Shown piece after piece: positions 8,688 through 17,969 of a DNA stretch of 64,000 nucleotides. The translations under genes and the position numbers were made by a program. The notes below the pieces were generated by a model. That model was not told the origin of the DNA. It searched no databases and saw only the letters and a program-made list of their open reading frames with translations. The first letter of the stretch is position 1. Each line of letters begins with the position of its first letter. The DNA is from Litoreibacter ponti (GTDB lineage Bacteria > Pseudomonadota > Alphaproteobacteria > Rhodobacterales > Rhodobacteraceae), in NCBI RefSeq assembly GCF_003054285.1, contig NZ_QBKS01000002.1, positions 496,001 to 560,000 of the forward strand. The letters run 5' to 3'.

Positions 8688-10171
8688 GTTACACCCTTGG
8701 CGTCGATATCGGGACCTATTCGTCGAAAGGCGTCATCGTTGACCGGACGGGGCAGATCATCGCGGAGGCGCAGCGGCCCCACGAAATGATCGTGCCGCAG
8801 CCCGGGTGGGCAGAGCACCGCCCCGAGGAAGATTGGTGGGGCGACTTCGTCCATATCACCCGCAAACTTCTCGACAGCTCGAACATCGCGCCTACGGAGA
8901 TTGCGGGCGTCGCGGTCAGTGCCATTGGCCCCTGCATGCTTCCGGTCGACGCCAGCGGTGCCCCCCTGATGAATGGCGTGCTCTACGGCGTCGACACACG
9001 CGCAAGCGCCGAAATAGCAGAGCTCGACGCCCGGATCGGGGCGGAGACGATCCTTGATCGATGCGGCAACGCGCTCACATCGCAATCGGTGGGGCCGAAG
9101 ATCCTGTGGCTCAAACGCAATCGGCCCGAGATATTCGAGAAGACCGAAAAGATTCTGACATCGACCTCGTTTCTCGTGCACAGGTTGACGGGCGAATATG
9201 TGATCGATCACTACACCGCGGCCAATTTTTCGCCGCTCTACGACGTCGCACACTGCGACTGGACCGACGAATTGGCGGACAACATCATCGCCGTTTCGGC
9301 CTTACCGCGGCTGCTCTGGTCGACCGAGATCGCGGGCCATGTCACCGCCGCGGCGGCGGCGGCCACGGGATTGGCCGAAGGCACACCTGTCACCGCCGGA
9401 ACAATCGACGCGGCGGCGGAAGCGGTCAGTGTCGGCACGCAGGACGCCGGGGACATGATGCTGATGATGGGATCGACGATCTTCATTATCCAGATCACCG
9501 CCGAGCGGGTGCGCGACCCGAGGCTCTGGTACGCCCCCTGGCTGACGCCGGGCAGCCATGCGTCGATGGCCGGGGCCGCGACTTCCGGAACGCTGACCCA
9601 TTGGTTTCGCGATCGCTTCGCGCGGGAGCTGCCAAAGGACGACGCCTTCGCGACGCTGGCCTCTGAGGCAGAAGCAACACCGCCGGGGGCAAATGGCTTG
9701 CTGTTCTTGCCTTACTTCTCCGGCGAGCGCACACCGATCCACGACCCGCTCGCCAAGGGCGCGCTATTTGGCTTGAACCTGACCCATGGCCGCGGCGACA
9801 TCTACCGCGCCGTGCTGGAAGGCGTTGCCATGGGCACAGCCCATGTCATCGACACGTTCCGCGACGCAGGAGCCGCGCCCGCCCGGGTGCTGGCGGTTGG
9901 CGGCGGGACGCAAAACGATGTCTGGCTCCAAGCGACGTCGGACATCAGCGGCCTGACGCAGATCGTCAGCGACAAAAGCATCGGGGCCTCCTACGGCGAC
10001 GCCTTCCTTGCCGCGCAGGCCCTCGGGCTCGCCGCCCCAGACGACATAACAAATTGGAACCCGGCCAGCCGCGAGGTCGCGCCGGTGCGTCGCGAAGCCT
10101 ACGCGCGGCAGTATCCGCTGTTCCTGAAGCTCTACGAGCAGACGAAGGAGATCGCCCACGCGCTTGGGTAA
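8684..10171 (+). CDS. FGGY-family carbohydrate kinase (xylulokinase-like)
   Basis: 495-residue two-domain ATP-dependent sugar kinase. The phosphate-1 loop LGVDIGTYSSKGV opens the protein, GTIDAAAEAV near 243 carries the probable catalytic aspartate, and VGGGTQNDVWLQATSD around 405-420 is the adenosine/FGGY region. ATGA overlap with the M42 gene makes it the third cistron of that operon. It converges with the ABC permease genes with five bases between. Length and motif order fit xylulose/erythritol-type kinases; substrate unknown. Confidence 0.85.
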   Translation: MSYTLGVDIGTYSSKGVIVDRTGQIIAEAQRPHEMIVPQPGWAEHRPEEDWWGDFVHITRKLLDSSNIAPTEIAGVAVSAIGPCMLPVDASGAPLMNGVLYGVDTRASAEIAELDARIGAETILDRCGNALTSQSVGPKILWLKRNRPEIFEKTEKILTSTSFLVHRLTGEYVIDHYTAANFSPLYDVAHCDWTDELADNIIAVSALPRLLWSTEIAGHVTAAAAAATGLAEGTPVTAGTIDAAAEAVSVGTQDAGDMMLMMGSTIFIIQITAERVRDPRLWYAPWLTPGSHASMAGAATSGTLTHWFRDRFARELPKDDAFATLASEAEATPPGANGLLFLPYFSGERTPIHDPLAKGALFGLNLTHGRGDIYRAVLEGVAMGTAHVIDTFRDAGAAPARVLAVGGGTQNDVWLQATSDISGLTQIVSDKSIGASYGDAFLAAQALGLAAPDDITNWNPASREVAPVRREAYARQYPLFLKLYEQTKEIAHALG

Positions 10172-10176
10172 GATGA

Positions 10177-11112
10177 CTACTTCACCGCCCCTGCGGCCAT
10201 GCCCTTGATGATGAACCGCTCAAGGAAGACCCCGATCACGATCAGCGGCAGGATCGCCATGAAGGACAGCGCCGCCATCGACCACCAGGAGATGCCCTGC
10301 GATCCTGTCTGACTGGCCACCATCACAGGTAAGGTATTTGCGTGGGTCGAGGTCAGAAGGGCCGCGAAGAAATACTCGTTCCAGGTCAGAACGAGGCTCA
10401 GGATGAAGGCTGCGACCATTCCCGGCAGCGCGATGGGTACGACGATCGTCAAGAACGCGCCCCAAACCGACAGCCCGTCGACCAGGGCCGCTTCCTCCAG
10501 CTCTGCGGGGATCGAGCCGAACTGGTCACGCATGATCCAGATGACGATGGGCAGCACCGTCAGGGTGTAGAGAAGGATAAGTCCGATCCGCGTGTCGAGA
10601 AGCGCCACCTCCTTATAAAGCACGAGGAATGGCAGGGCGAGCACCACGGGCGGCAGGATCAATTGGCTCAGGAAGAAGAACAGGATGTCGCCATTCTTCA
10701 TGAAGCCGAACTTGTAGCTGAACCGGCTGAGACCATAGGCGGCCATGCTGCCCAAAATCAGCGCGAGCAGCGAGGAGCACACCGCGACGATGGTCGAATT
10801 CCAGAACCGTTTGAGGAATTCTTCACGGACAGTTGACTCGTTTCCGATGGTTTCGGGCGACAGGCCCAGCGAGCGGAAGCCAAGCCATTTCGGATCGTAG
10901 TCGACCCATGGCACCATGTTGCCCCGCATGACATCCGGCGCGGCCTTGAAGCTGGTTGTGATCGTCCAGTAGATCGGGAACAGGCAGATGAACGCCCACA
11001 AGATCAAGATGCCGTAGATCAGCAGACGGCTCGACCACCATCCGGCGCGAAAGCCTTTATCGGCCTCGCTGTCGTGAAATATCTGCGTCTTGGAGTCGGT
11101 CGTATCGGTCAA
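10177..11112 (-). CDS. Sugar ABC transporter permease, MalG type
   Basis: 311-residue inner-membrane permease of the CUT1 carbohydrate importers. Six hydrophobic segments and the ATPase-contact EAA loop (EEAALVDGLSVWGAFLTIV, near 205) are evident. It is translated with the MalF-type partner through a 4-base overlap. With the binding protein upstream and the ATPase across the divergent spacer at 14.2 kb it forms a full importer that presumably brings in the substrate of the surrounding kinases. Confidence 0.88.
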   Translation of the reverse strand: MTDTTDSKTQIFHDSEADKGFRAGWWSSRLLIYGILILWAFICLFPIYWTITTSFKAAPDVMRGNMVPWVDYDPKWLGFRSLGLSPETIGNESTVREEFLKRFWNSTIVAVCSSLLALILGSMAAYGLSRFSYKFGFMKNGDILFFFLSQLILPPVVLALPFLVLYKEVALLDTRIGLILLYTLTVLPIVIWIMRDQFGSIPAELEEAALVDGLSVWGAFLTIVVPIALPGMVAAFILSLVLTWNEYFFAALLTSTHANTLPVMVASQTGSQGISWWSMAALSFMAILPLIVIGVFLERFIIKGMAAGAVK

Positions 11113-12212
11113 TATCTTGGCCTCATCCAGCGATCCGCAAGCTTCATCACGATGGTCATCGCGATCACGATGACGACGAGATAGACGATGGCCAGAAGCG
11201 TGCCGTAGCCCACGTTGGAGCGATCCCGGTATTCGCGGAAGATAAAGGACGTGACGCTATCGGTGGCACCGCCCGGCCCGCCCGAGGTGACGTTGATGAT
11301 GATGTCAGCGAGCTTAAGCTTGAATATGATGCGGATCAGGATCGCGGTGATCGAGACGGGCAGCATCAGCGGGAACGTGATCTCCCAGAAGCGCCGCCAG
11401 GGCGAGGCCCCATCGACTTCAGCCGCTTCACGAAGCTCGCGCGGAATGGCCTGAAGACCGGCGAGGATCATGATCATCATGAACGGGATGAACGTCCACG
11501 CATCCATCGCCATGATCCAGAAGCGCGCCAATTCGGCAGAGCCGAAGAAGCTGGGGCTGTCCCAGCCCAAATTGCGCAAAAGGCGCGAGACCGGACCGAA
11601 GCGGATCTCCAGCATCGACTTGCCGATCATCCAACTGACCGCAACAGGGCTCAGCATCAGCGGAAGCAGAAAGGCGACCCGGAAGAACTTGCGACCGCGG
11701 ATTTGTGAATTGAGCATCAGTGCGAGGCCAAAGGCGATGGCGTATTCGACGATGATGGCTAGGCAGTACCAGACCATGTTGGTCATCGCGTTCCAGTAGA
11801 ACGGATCGCCCCACATCTGGCGCACATTGTCGAGACCGTTGAACTGTCGCCCGTCCGGGCTGGAGAGGTTCCAATCGGAAAACGCGATGCCCAGCGCAAA
11901 GATCAGCGGGAAGATCACCATCGAGACGACGAAGATCGCCGCCGGGACCACAAAAAGCCGCCTTTTGCCCTGCTCCCCGTGGACCAGCACCTGCGCCCAG
12001 CAGAACGCGACGATCCAGGTGCAGTAAGCGTAGAGCGTCGGGCGCCAACTCTCAAACCCGAGGTCTATGGCACCACGGTGATCCAAGACTTGCAGAATAG
12101 CGACGAGGATCGTCAGAGCCGCCGTTACCCACACGATCAGACGCCCGAACTGCCGGCGCCCGTCCGAGATGTCGTCACGCGTGACAACATGGAGATACTC
12201 GCCCTCACTCAT
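11109..12212 (-). CDS. Sugar ABC transporter permease, MalF type
   Basis: 367-residue permease with an extended N-terminal region holding two early membrane segments before the usual six. The EAA loop is REAAEVDGASPWRRFWEITF. It is the upstream partner of the MalG-type permease (4-base overlap) and follows the binding-protein gene by 122 bases. A start at 12212 gives MSEGEYLHV; the long cytoplasmic/N-terminal portion is common in this permease class. Confidence 0.88.
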   Translation of the reverse strand: MSEGEYLHVVTRDDISDGRRQFGRLIVWVTAALTILVAILQVLDHRGAIDLGFESWRPTLYAYCTWIVAFCWAQVLVHGEQGKRRLFVVPAAIFVVSMVIFPLIFALGIAFSDWNLSSPDGRQFNGLDNVRQMWGDPFYWNAMTNMVWYCLAIIVEYAIAFGLALMLNSQIRGRKFFRVAFLLPLMLSPVAVSWMIGKSMLEIRFGPVSRLLRNLGWDSPSFFGSAELARFWIMAMDAWTFIPFMMIMILAGLQAIPRELREAAEVDGASPWRRFWEITFPLMLPVSITAILIRIIFKLKLADIIINVTSGGPGGATDSVTSFIFREYRDRSNVGYGTLLAIVYLVVIVIAMTIVMKLADRWMRPRY

Positions 12213-12334
12213 GTGTGGAGTGTGTCCCGTTACCCATTGATGCTCAAGAAAAAAGCGTGGCTGCCATTGCGGCGCAATCTAGCTCGCGCCTTTCGGTCAG
12301 GTTGGCCGCGCGCTTGCACGCGCGGCCATCCGTT

Positions 12335-13972
12335 TCATAGCCCCAGCGACGCCTTGTAAAGCGCGATCTGGCTGTCACGACCGATCTGGTCGGTGATCTC
12401 TTCCCAGGCGGCCGCGATTGCGTCTGCGGTTTCCTGCGCAGAGCCATATTGACCGGCAAAGCCCTTGGCCAACTCATCCTCGGCGACCGAGTAGTACTGG
12501 AAGATGCCCGGAATGCGCGGCTCGATGGCGGCGTTGGGGTGGTTGTAGCTGTCCGCGTTGGAGCCGAGATAGTCCTCGACATAGGCACGGTCGTAGCCTG
12601 CGGCCTCCCACTCTTGGAACTGGAAGTGCGAATTGCGATAGGGCTGGAAGCCCGACGGATAGGCCGACGTCCAAAGCGACAGGTCCTTGCCGCCCAGATG
12701 CGCTGCCGCGGACCACGCCGCCTTGCGCTTCTTCTCGTCGCCCGAGACGCGGTTGGTGACGTAGACGCCCCAGCCAATGTAGGCCATCTGCGGAGCTTCG
12801 TTCATCTCCTCCTCCCAGGCACCGGCGGCCGCGTTGTAGCGCCGCTCCGAGGCCGGGTTGATCCCGAAGCCGACGACGTCGCCCACAACCGAGGTGTCGG
12901 ACGTCCGTGCGGACGAGCCCACATCGCCCCACCACATCAGCATCGAGCCGGTTCCCGCAAGGAACTGCTGGAACGCCGTCGTGCCCGGGTCCGCGTTGAT
13001 CTGGTCGGTCGGGTAGGCATCTGCCTCGATCAGGTCGAGTACATCCTGGATGGCCTGCACGAAGCCCGGGTTGTTGACGCGCGGCTTCATGGTGTCCGGG
13101 TCGAACAGCCAGGCCGGATCATCCGGGTGCTTGGCGTAGGCCGCGGCACGGTTGAGAATGAAGTACATCCCGAAGCCACCCCAGCCCTTGAGCGGGTCAA
13201 GATACCCATGCGCCGGCAGGCCGGTCAGCGGGTCTTCCTTTCCGACAAGATCCTTCGTCACCTGATTGATCTGCTGCCATGTGCGCGGCACCTCGGCGCC
13301 ACCGATGCCGCCGTCACCGAAATAGTCGGTCCGGTACGCGAAGGTGTGGCAGTCGCCATCGATCGTGATCCGGTAAGTCTTGCCATCCCATGTGCCGACC
13401 GGCTCTTTGAGGTAGTCGACAAGATCATCGGCCTCGATCTGCTCCTTAACCCATTCGGGCATCTCGTCGAGCAGGCCCTTGCCCGCGGTGTCACCCTCAA
13501 ACGGTGCACCCATCTCGATGATGTCGAAATCAACGGTTCCGGTGGCAATCGCCTGCTGCAGACGCGGGTTGTAGTCGGCCTGCGCCAGATCGATCCAGTT
13601 GATCTTCGCGCCCGTGTAGGCCTCCCATGGCTTGAGGAAACCGCGAAACAGGAAGTTATGCAGGTTCTGGTTGTTGAGCCCCATGAAGGTCAGCTCGATC
13701 CCGTCGAACTCGCCTTCCTGCACACGCTCTTTGGTGGGCCCGAGGGTCAGTTCCCCAACCTTCTGCCAATCGGCATCCGTAGGCGAGCCTTGGCCGACGC
13801 CCGGAATGGAAAGAAGCTCCGCACGCAGGTTGGAATGGGCATCCGCCAAAACCGCCATTGGGATCGCACCGCTGGCGGCTGCCATGGCGCCGACACTCGC
13901 GGCCCCCTTCAGCAGTTTGCGACGGCTCATCTTATGGCGTGCCATCAACGCATTGTAATGTTCAACTTTCAC
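12335..13972 (-). CDS. Extracellular solute-binding protein (family 1), Tat-exported
   Basis: 545-residue periplasmic binding protein for a CUT1-type importer. A twin-arginine signal SRRKLLKG (R17-R18) followed by a hydrophobic stretch and an AxA-type site (LADAH) is clear. The start at 13972 places nine residues before a second ATG (MARHKMSRR); either is possible. The body (WIDLAQADYN, SMLMWWGDVG, NNPGFVQAIQDVLDLIEAD) is typical of large family-1 binders, longer than the common 420 residues. It is first in the minus-strand transport operon and divergent from the ATPase gene over a 229-base shared promoter region. Confidence 0.87.
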   Translation of the reverse strand: MKVEHYNALMARHKMSRRKLLKGAASVGAMAAASGAIPMAVLADAHSNLRAELLSIPGVGQGSPTDADWQKVGELTLGPTKERVQEGEFDGIELTFMGLNNQNLHNFLFRGFLKPWEAYTGAKINWIDLAQADYNPRLQQAIATGTVDFDIIEMGAPFEGDTAGKGLLDEMPEWVKEQIEADDLVDYLKEPVGTWDGKTYRITIDGDCHTFAYRTDYFGDGGIGGAEVPRTWQQINQVTKDLVGKEDPLTGLPAHGYLDPLKGWGGFGMYFILNRAAAYAKHPDDPAWLFDPDTMKPRVNNPGFVQAIQDVLDLIEADAYPTDQINADPGTTAFQQFLAGTGSMLMWWGDVGSSARTSDTSVVGDVVGFGINPASERRYNAAAGAWEEEMNEAPQMAYIGWGVYVTNRVSGDEKKRKAAWSAAAHLGGKDLSLWTSAYPSGFQPYRNSHFQFQEWEAAGYDRAYVEDYLGSNADSYNHPNAAIEPRIPGIFQYYSVAEDELAKGFAGQYGSAQETADAIAAAWEEITDQIGRDSQIALYKASLGL

Positions 13973-14201
13973 TTAAATTTCTCCTCCCAAGAAGACGACG
14001 CAGTGTCGTCCCAAACCATCGGCGGACCGCAGCAAAAGTGGGATTGGGCTTTGCCTCTGTGCCCCCACGCAGCGCTCCCCGGTCTGCTCAGTGTTTCAGT
14101 GGAACCCTCATTGTGTCAACGATCTTGGGCGCGTGGCGCTGCCCGGCGTGGACAGAGCCGCATTGCTCCGCTAGCGTCGGGACCATACCGGGGAGGGTAG
14201 A

Positions 14202-15266
14202 ATGGCGAACGTCGCGATCCGATCGCTGAAGAAGTCCTACGGCAATGTCGAAGTGATCCACGGGCTGGATATCGACATTGCGGATGGCGAATTTGTGGTC
14301 CTCGTTGGCCCCTCGGGCTGTGGCAAGTCGACCCTTCTGCGCATGATCGCAGGGCTCGAAGGCATCAGCTCCGGCGACATTCGTATCGGCGAGCGCCTGG
14401 TCAACAACCTGCCGCCCGCCGAACGCGACATCGCCATGGTCTTCCAGAACTACGCCCTCTATCCCCACAAGACAGTTGCTGCGAACATGGCTTTCGCGCT
14501 GCGCATGCGCCGCATGCCGAAGGCCGAAGTGCAAGAGCGCGTGGAGCGCGCCGCTGATGTCCTTGGCCTGACGCCCTATCTCGACCGATACCCCCGTGCG
14601 CTGTCCGGCGGCCAGCGACAGCGCGTGGCCATGGGGCGCGCGATCGTGCGCGATCCTCAGGTGTTTCTGTTCGACGAGCCGTTGTCCAACCTCGACGCGA
14701 AGCTGCGGGTCCAGATGCGCGCTGAGATTCGGGAGTTGCATCAACGGCTCTCGACAACCACGGTCTATGTCACCCACGACCAGATCGAGGCGATGACCAT
14801 GGCAGACAAGATCGTGGTCCTGCGCGACGGGCACGTAGCGCAAATCGGCTCTCCACTGGAACTTTACGACAAGCCCGCCAACGCATTCGTGGCCGAATTC
14901 ATCGGATCGCCGTCGATGAACCTGATCAACGCGACGCTGTCCCATGCCGATGGCGGCGTGTGGGCTAGCGTTGGGTCCGCGCGCTTTCCGGTCGCGGGCA
15001 ATGACGGAACCGAAGACGGGCGCTCGGTCTGGATCGGGGTGCGCCCTGAAGCCCTGATGGTGGCCGATGATGGTCTTCCCGCGGAGGTCACCGTGGTGGA
15101 GCAGACCGGTTCGGAGACGCATGTCATTTTGCGCGCGGACGGAACGGAAATGACCGCCGTGCTTCGCGACCGTCGAGAGCTCAGGCCCGGCCAGAAGATA
15201 CACCTGAAACCGCAAAGCGATGCCGTACATTTCTTCGACCCCGAAAGTGGTGCGCGGATCGGCTGA
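14202..15266 (+). CDS. Sugar ABC transporter ATPase, UgpC/MalK type
   Basis: 354-residue ATPase with Walker A GPSGCGKS (36-43), signature LSGGQ (134-138), Walker B FLFDE (155-159) and a C-terminal TOBE region (WIGVRPEALMV). gggagg sits five bases upstream of ATG 14202. It is separated from its permeases and binding protein by a divergent promoter, and is followed by the FucU-like and ribokinase genes, which ties sugar import to anomer conversion and phosphorylation. Confidence 0.9.
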   Translation: MANVAIRSLKKSYGNVEVIHGLDIDIADGEFVVLVGPSGCGKSTLLRMIAGLEGISSGDIRIGERLVNNLPPAERDIAMVFQNYALYPHKTVAANMAFALRMRRMPKAEVQERVERAADVLGLTPYLDRYPRALSGGQRQRVAMGRAIVRDPQVFLFDEPLSNLDAKLRVQMRAEIRELHQRLSTTTVYVTHDQIEAMTMADKIVVLRDGHVAQIGSPLELYDKPANAFVAEFIGSPSMNLINATLSHADGGVWASVGSARFPVAGNDGTEDGRSVWIGVRPEALMVADDGLPAEVTVVEQTGSETHVILRADGTEMTAVLRDRRELRPGQKIHLKPQSDAVHFFDPESGARIG

Positions 15267-15281
15267 AGGGAGACACCAAGG

Positions 15282-15734
15282 ATGCTCAAGGGAATTGACA
15301 GCAGGCTGAACGCCGAGGTGCTTTTTGCACTTCGGGCGATGGGGCACGGAGACGCGCTGGTGATCGCGGATACGAATTTCCCGTCCGATCAGGTGTCGCG
15401 CTCGACTGTCCTCGGGGAGCTTTTGCGCATGGATAACCTGACGGCGGCCGAGGCCGCGGAAGCCGTGTTGAGCGTGATGCCGCTTGATACTTTCGTTGAT
15501 GATTTCGCCGGACGGATGGAAATGGTCGACGCCAAGGACGAGGTGCCGCCGGTTCAGGCTGAGGTGCAAGAGGTGATCGACACCGCCGAAGGGCGCTCCC
15601 GCCCGATGATCGGCATTGAACGGTTCGAGTTCTATGACCGCGCCCGCGAGGCCTACGCCGTGATCCAGACCGGCGAGCGGCGCTTTTACGGCTGCTTCAT
15701 GTTCCGCAAGGGCGTGATCCCACCCGAGGAGTAA
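15282..15734 (+). CDS. RbsD/FucU-family sugar mutarotase
   Basis: 150-residue protein. MGHGDALVIADTNFP near residue 19 carries the family catalytic histidine and aspartate, and ERFEFYDRAREAYAV plus RRFYGCFMFRKGV at the C-terminus match FucU (L-fucose mutarotase) better than RbsD (ribose pyranase). It speeds the exchange of sugar anomers after import. A gggag site precedes the start; the next kinase begins five bases after its stop. Together with the fucose-type dehydrogenase and lactonase it hints that the imported sugar has an L-fucose-like or L-galactose-like configuration. Confidence 0.85.
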   Translation: MLKGIDSRLNAEVLFALRAMGHGDALVIADTNFPSDQVSRSTVLGELLRMDNLTAAEAAEAVLSVMPLDTFVDDFAGRMEMVDAKDEVPPVQAEVQEVIDTAEGRSRPMIGIERFEFYDRAREAYAVIQTGERRFYGCFMFRKGVIPPEE

Positions 15735-15739
15735 GGCGC

Positions 15740-16657
15740 ATGACCAGCAAGATTGTCATCCTTGGCGTTTTCGTCGCCGACACCGCCTACCGGACGGACC
15801 GCCAACCAAGGATCGGCGAAACGATCCTTGGAAAAAGCTTCGCGCTCGGCCCCGGCGGCAAAGGCTCAAATCAGGCCGTCGCCGCAGCGAAGGCCGGTGG
15901 AGACGTGCATTTCATCACGCGCCTTGGCGACGATATCTTCGCACAGATGGCGCATGACACCTGGGACGCCGCCGGGGTGATCCCCGAAGTCACGATCGAT
16001 CACGAAAGCTACACCGGCGCGGCCTATATTTTCATCGACGACAACACCGGCGACAACGCCATCATCGTCTCCCCTGGCGCTGCCGGGCGGATATCCGTCG
16101 CCGATGTCGAGGCCAAGACGCAGCTCATCCAATCTGCCGATGTCTTCGTGACCCAATTCGAGCAGCCGATGGAGGCCGCGCACCGCGCCCTGGAAATCGC
16201 CCGCGCCGGCGGCACGAAGACGATCCTGAACCCTGCCCCTGCCGCAGCGGTGTCCGATGATATGCTCGCGCTGTGCGACTACATCACGCCCAATGAGACA
16301 GAGGCCGAAGGGATCACTGGAATAGCCGTGAAAACCCCCGACGATGCCGCGCGCGCCGCGGACTGGCTGCTTGATCACGGTGTCGGCGCCGCGATCGTCA
16401 CGCTGGGCGCCCAGGGCGTTTTTTACAAGGACCGCGAAATTGCCCTCCATGTCCCTGCCATAGAGGCCGGTAAGCTGGTCGAGACCACTGGCGCGGGCGA
16501 CGCCTTCAACGGTGGTTTCGCCGTGGCGCTGGCAGAAGGAATGTCCGCCGAGCAGGCTCTGCGTTTCGGCTGCGCAACCGCCGGCATCTCGGTCACCCGC
16601 CCGGGCACCGCGCCGTCCATGCCCGATCGCAGCGAGATTGACGCCCTTTTGGATTGA
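15740..16657 (+). CDS. Ribokinase-like PfkB carbohydrate kinase
   Basis: 305-residue ribokinase-family enzyme: PGGKGSNQAVAAAKAGG near 38-54, YITPNETEAEGI (the PNxxE motif that helps bind Mg-phosphate) near 181-192, and TTGAGDAFNGGF with catalytic D254. All key elements are present, unlike the 3.9-kb paralogue with its SSHGAGD variant. It ends the plus-strand ATPase-mutarotase-kinase unit. Ribose is the default family substrate, but the local context argues for a different sugar. Confidence 0.85.
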   Translation: MTSKIVILGVFVADTAYRTDRQPRIGETILGKSFALGPGGKGSNQAVAAAKAGGDVHFITRLGDDIFAQMAHDTWDAAGVIPEVTIDHESYTGAAYIFIDDNTGDNAIIVSPGAAGRISVADVEAKTQLIQSADVFVTQFEQPMEAAHRALEIARAGGTKTILNPAPAAAVSDDMLALCDYITPNETEAEGITGIAVKTPDDAARAADWLLDHGVGAAIVTLGAQGVFYKDREIALHVPAIEAGKLVETTGAGDAFNGGFAVALAEGMSAEQALRFGCATAGISVTRPGTAPSMPDRSEIDALLD

Positions 16658-16928
16658 TCCTGAGCTATCTCCCTAAGTCATTAAGAATTAGATAGATATG
16701 ATCGGGCCGACAGACCTTCGAATGCGGAGGGAAGAACCGTTTATCGAACAATTCTTCTCGGCGTGACCTGTTAAGCTACGGTCCAACGACCGTTTACGGG
16801 TCTTAATATATCTTCTGGCAAACGCTGCATTGCGCAGCCCGGCGCTATGAAAAAAGATCATCTGCGACATTCTGCGCGCGAGATCTAAAAACCTAGATTG
16901 TTCCATTCACTTGTCGCAGAGTTCTTCT

Positions 16929-17969
16929 TCACTCGAAGCTCCGTTCAACAACTCTGGCAAAGACTTCAGCCGTATCTCGCCATTGCGGCAACTGAGCCGC
17001 CTTTTCGGCAGAGAGACGGGAGAAGCGCGCGGCTTCGCTCGGATCACCAATGATGCGCTCCAACGCGTCTGAAAGGCGCGCCGGATCGTCGGGTGGCACG
17101 AGAAGGGCCGCTTCGCCGACGGTCTGCGGCACCGCGCCGACGTCACAGGTCACGACCGGAAGGCCGTACATCATCGCTTCGCTCAGGACCATGCCGTAGC
17201 CTTCGTATCGCGTGGCCAGCGCGAACACGGATGCGGCGTTGAAGCGGTCTGTAAGTGCGTGCTGAGACAGCTCTCCTAGAAACTCGACGCGTTGATCGAG
17301 GCCAAGCGCGCGTCTCTGAGCGTGCAAGGCTTTGGCGTAGTCCGGATCATGCGACTTGCCGACAATCTCGGCCTGCCACGGCAGCTCTTTCAGCCGAGCC
17401 AGAGCGGCAAGCAGAACGTCATGCCCCTTGCGCGGGGCCAGAAGTCCGACGGACAGGATCAGGGGCGGGTCGGCCGGCTTCCGATCCACGGCGGGACGGT
17501 CAAAGCCCGGTTGCGCCACCGTGATACGGTCGCGGTCCGCGCCAAGCTGTTGGCACAAAACCCGCGCGGTTTCTGGACTTGGCACTATGACGTGATCGGC
17601 GTAGCGCAAGGCGGCGGCTTCATTCTTCAACAGAAAAGCCGCGCGCGCCGGATCAAGCCCCGTCTCGAGGCCAAGCGGATGGTGGATCATCGCAATCACC
17701 GGGGCGCTGACCCGGGACAGTCCTTCGGGATCGATTGCGCCGAAGACCAGACCATCGAGGATGATCTTCTGGTCCGACGGCACGGCACAGAGCGCGCGAA
17801 GCGTGGTCGCCATATCGCCCGGTGTTGGGTCCGGGAAGCTGTCGGGCAGTTCGAGATGCTCCGTCACGCAGCCAAGGGCGTTGAGCTCGCGCAGGATGCG
17901 CGCCTCGTAGATGAAGCCCCCGGTGCGGCGATCCTTGTCGCCGGGGATCGCGAAAACGGCTTGGGTCAT
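16929..17969 (-). CDS. Family 4 glycosyltransferase (GT-B fold)
   Basis: 346-residue retaining glycosyltransferase. The C-terminal nucleotide-sugar half shows SVGLLAPRKGHDVLLAAL and the E-x7-E motif at E256-E264 (EGYGMVLSE). No signal peptide; a cytoplasmic or membrane-face enzyme is expected. ATG 17969 overlaps the permease stop by four bases and gives MTQAVFAIPGD; the frame extending to 18251 merely reads through the permease gene. It is the last gene of a long minus-strand operon. Donor and acceptor are unknown; neighbours suggest a lipid acceptor. Confidence 0.82.
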   Translation of the reverse strand: MTQAVFAIPGDKDRRTGGFIYEARILRELNALGCVTEHLELPDSFPDPTPGDMATTLRALCAVPSDQKIILDGLVFGAIDPEGLSRVSAPVIAMIHHPLGLETGLDPARAAFLLKNEAAALRYADHVIVPSPETARVLCQQLGADRDRITVAQPGFDRPAVDRKPADPPLILSVGLLAPRKGHDVLLAALARLKELPWQAEIVGKSHDPDYAKALHAQRRALGLDQRVEFLGELSQHALTDRFNAASVFALATRYEGYGMVLSEAMMYGLPVVTCDVGAVPQTVGEAALLVPPDDPARLSDALERIIGDPSEAARFSRLSAEKAAQLPQWRDTAEVFARVVERSFE

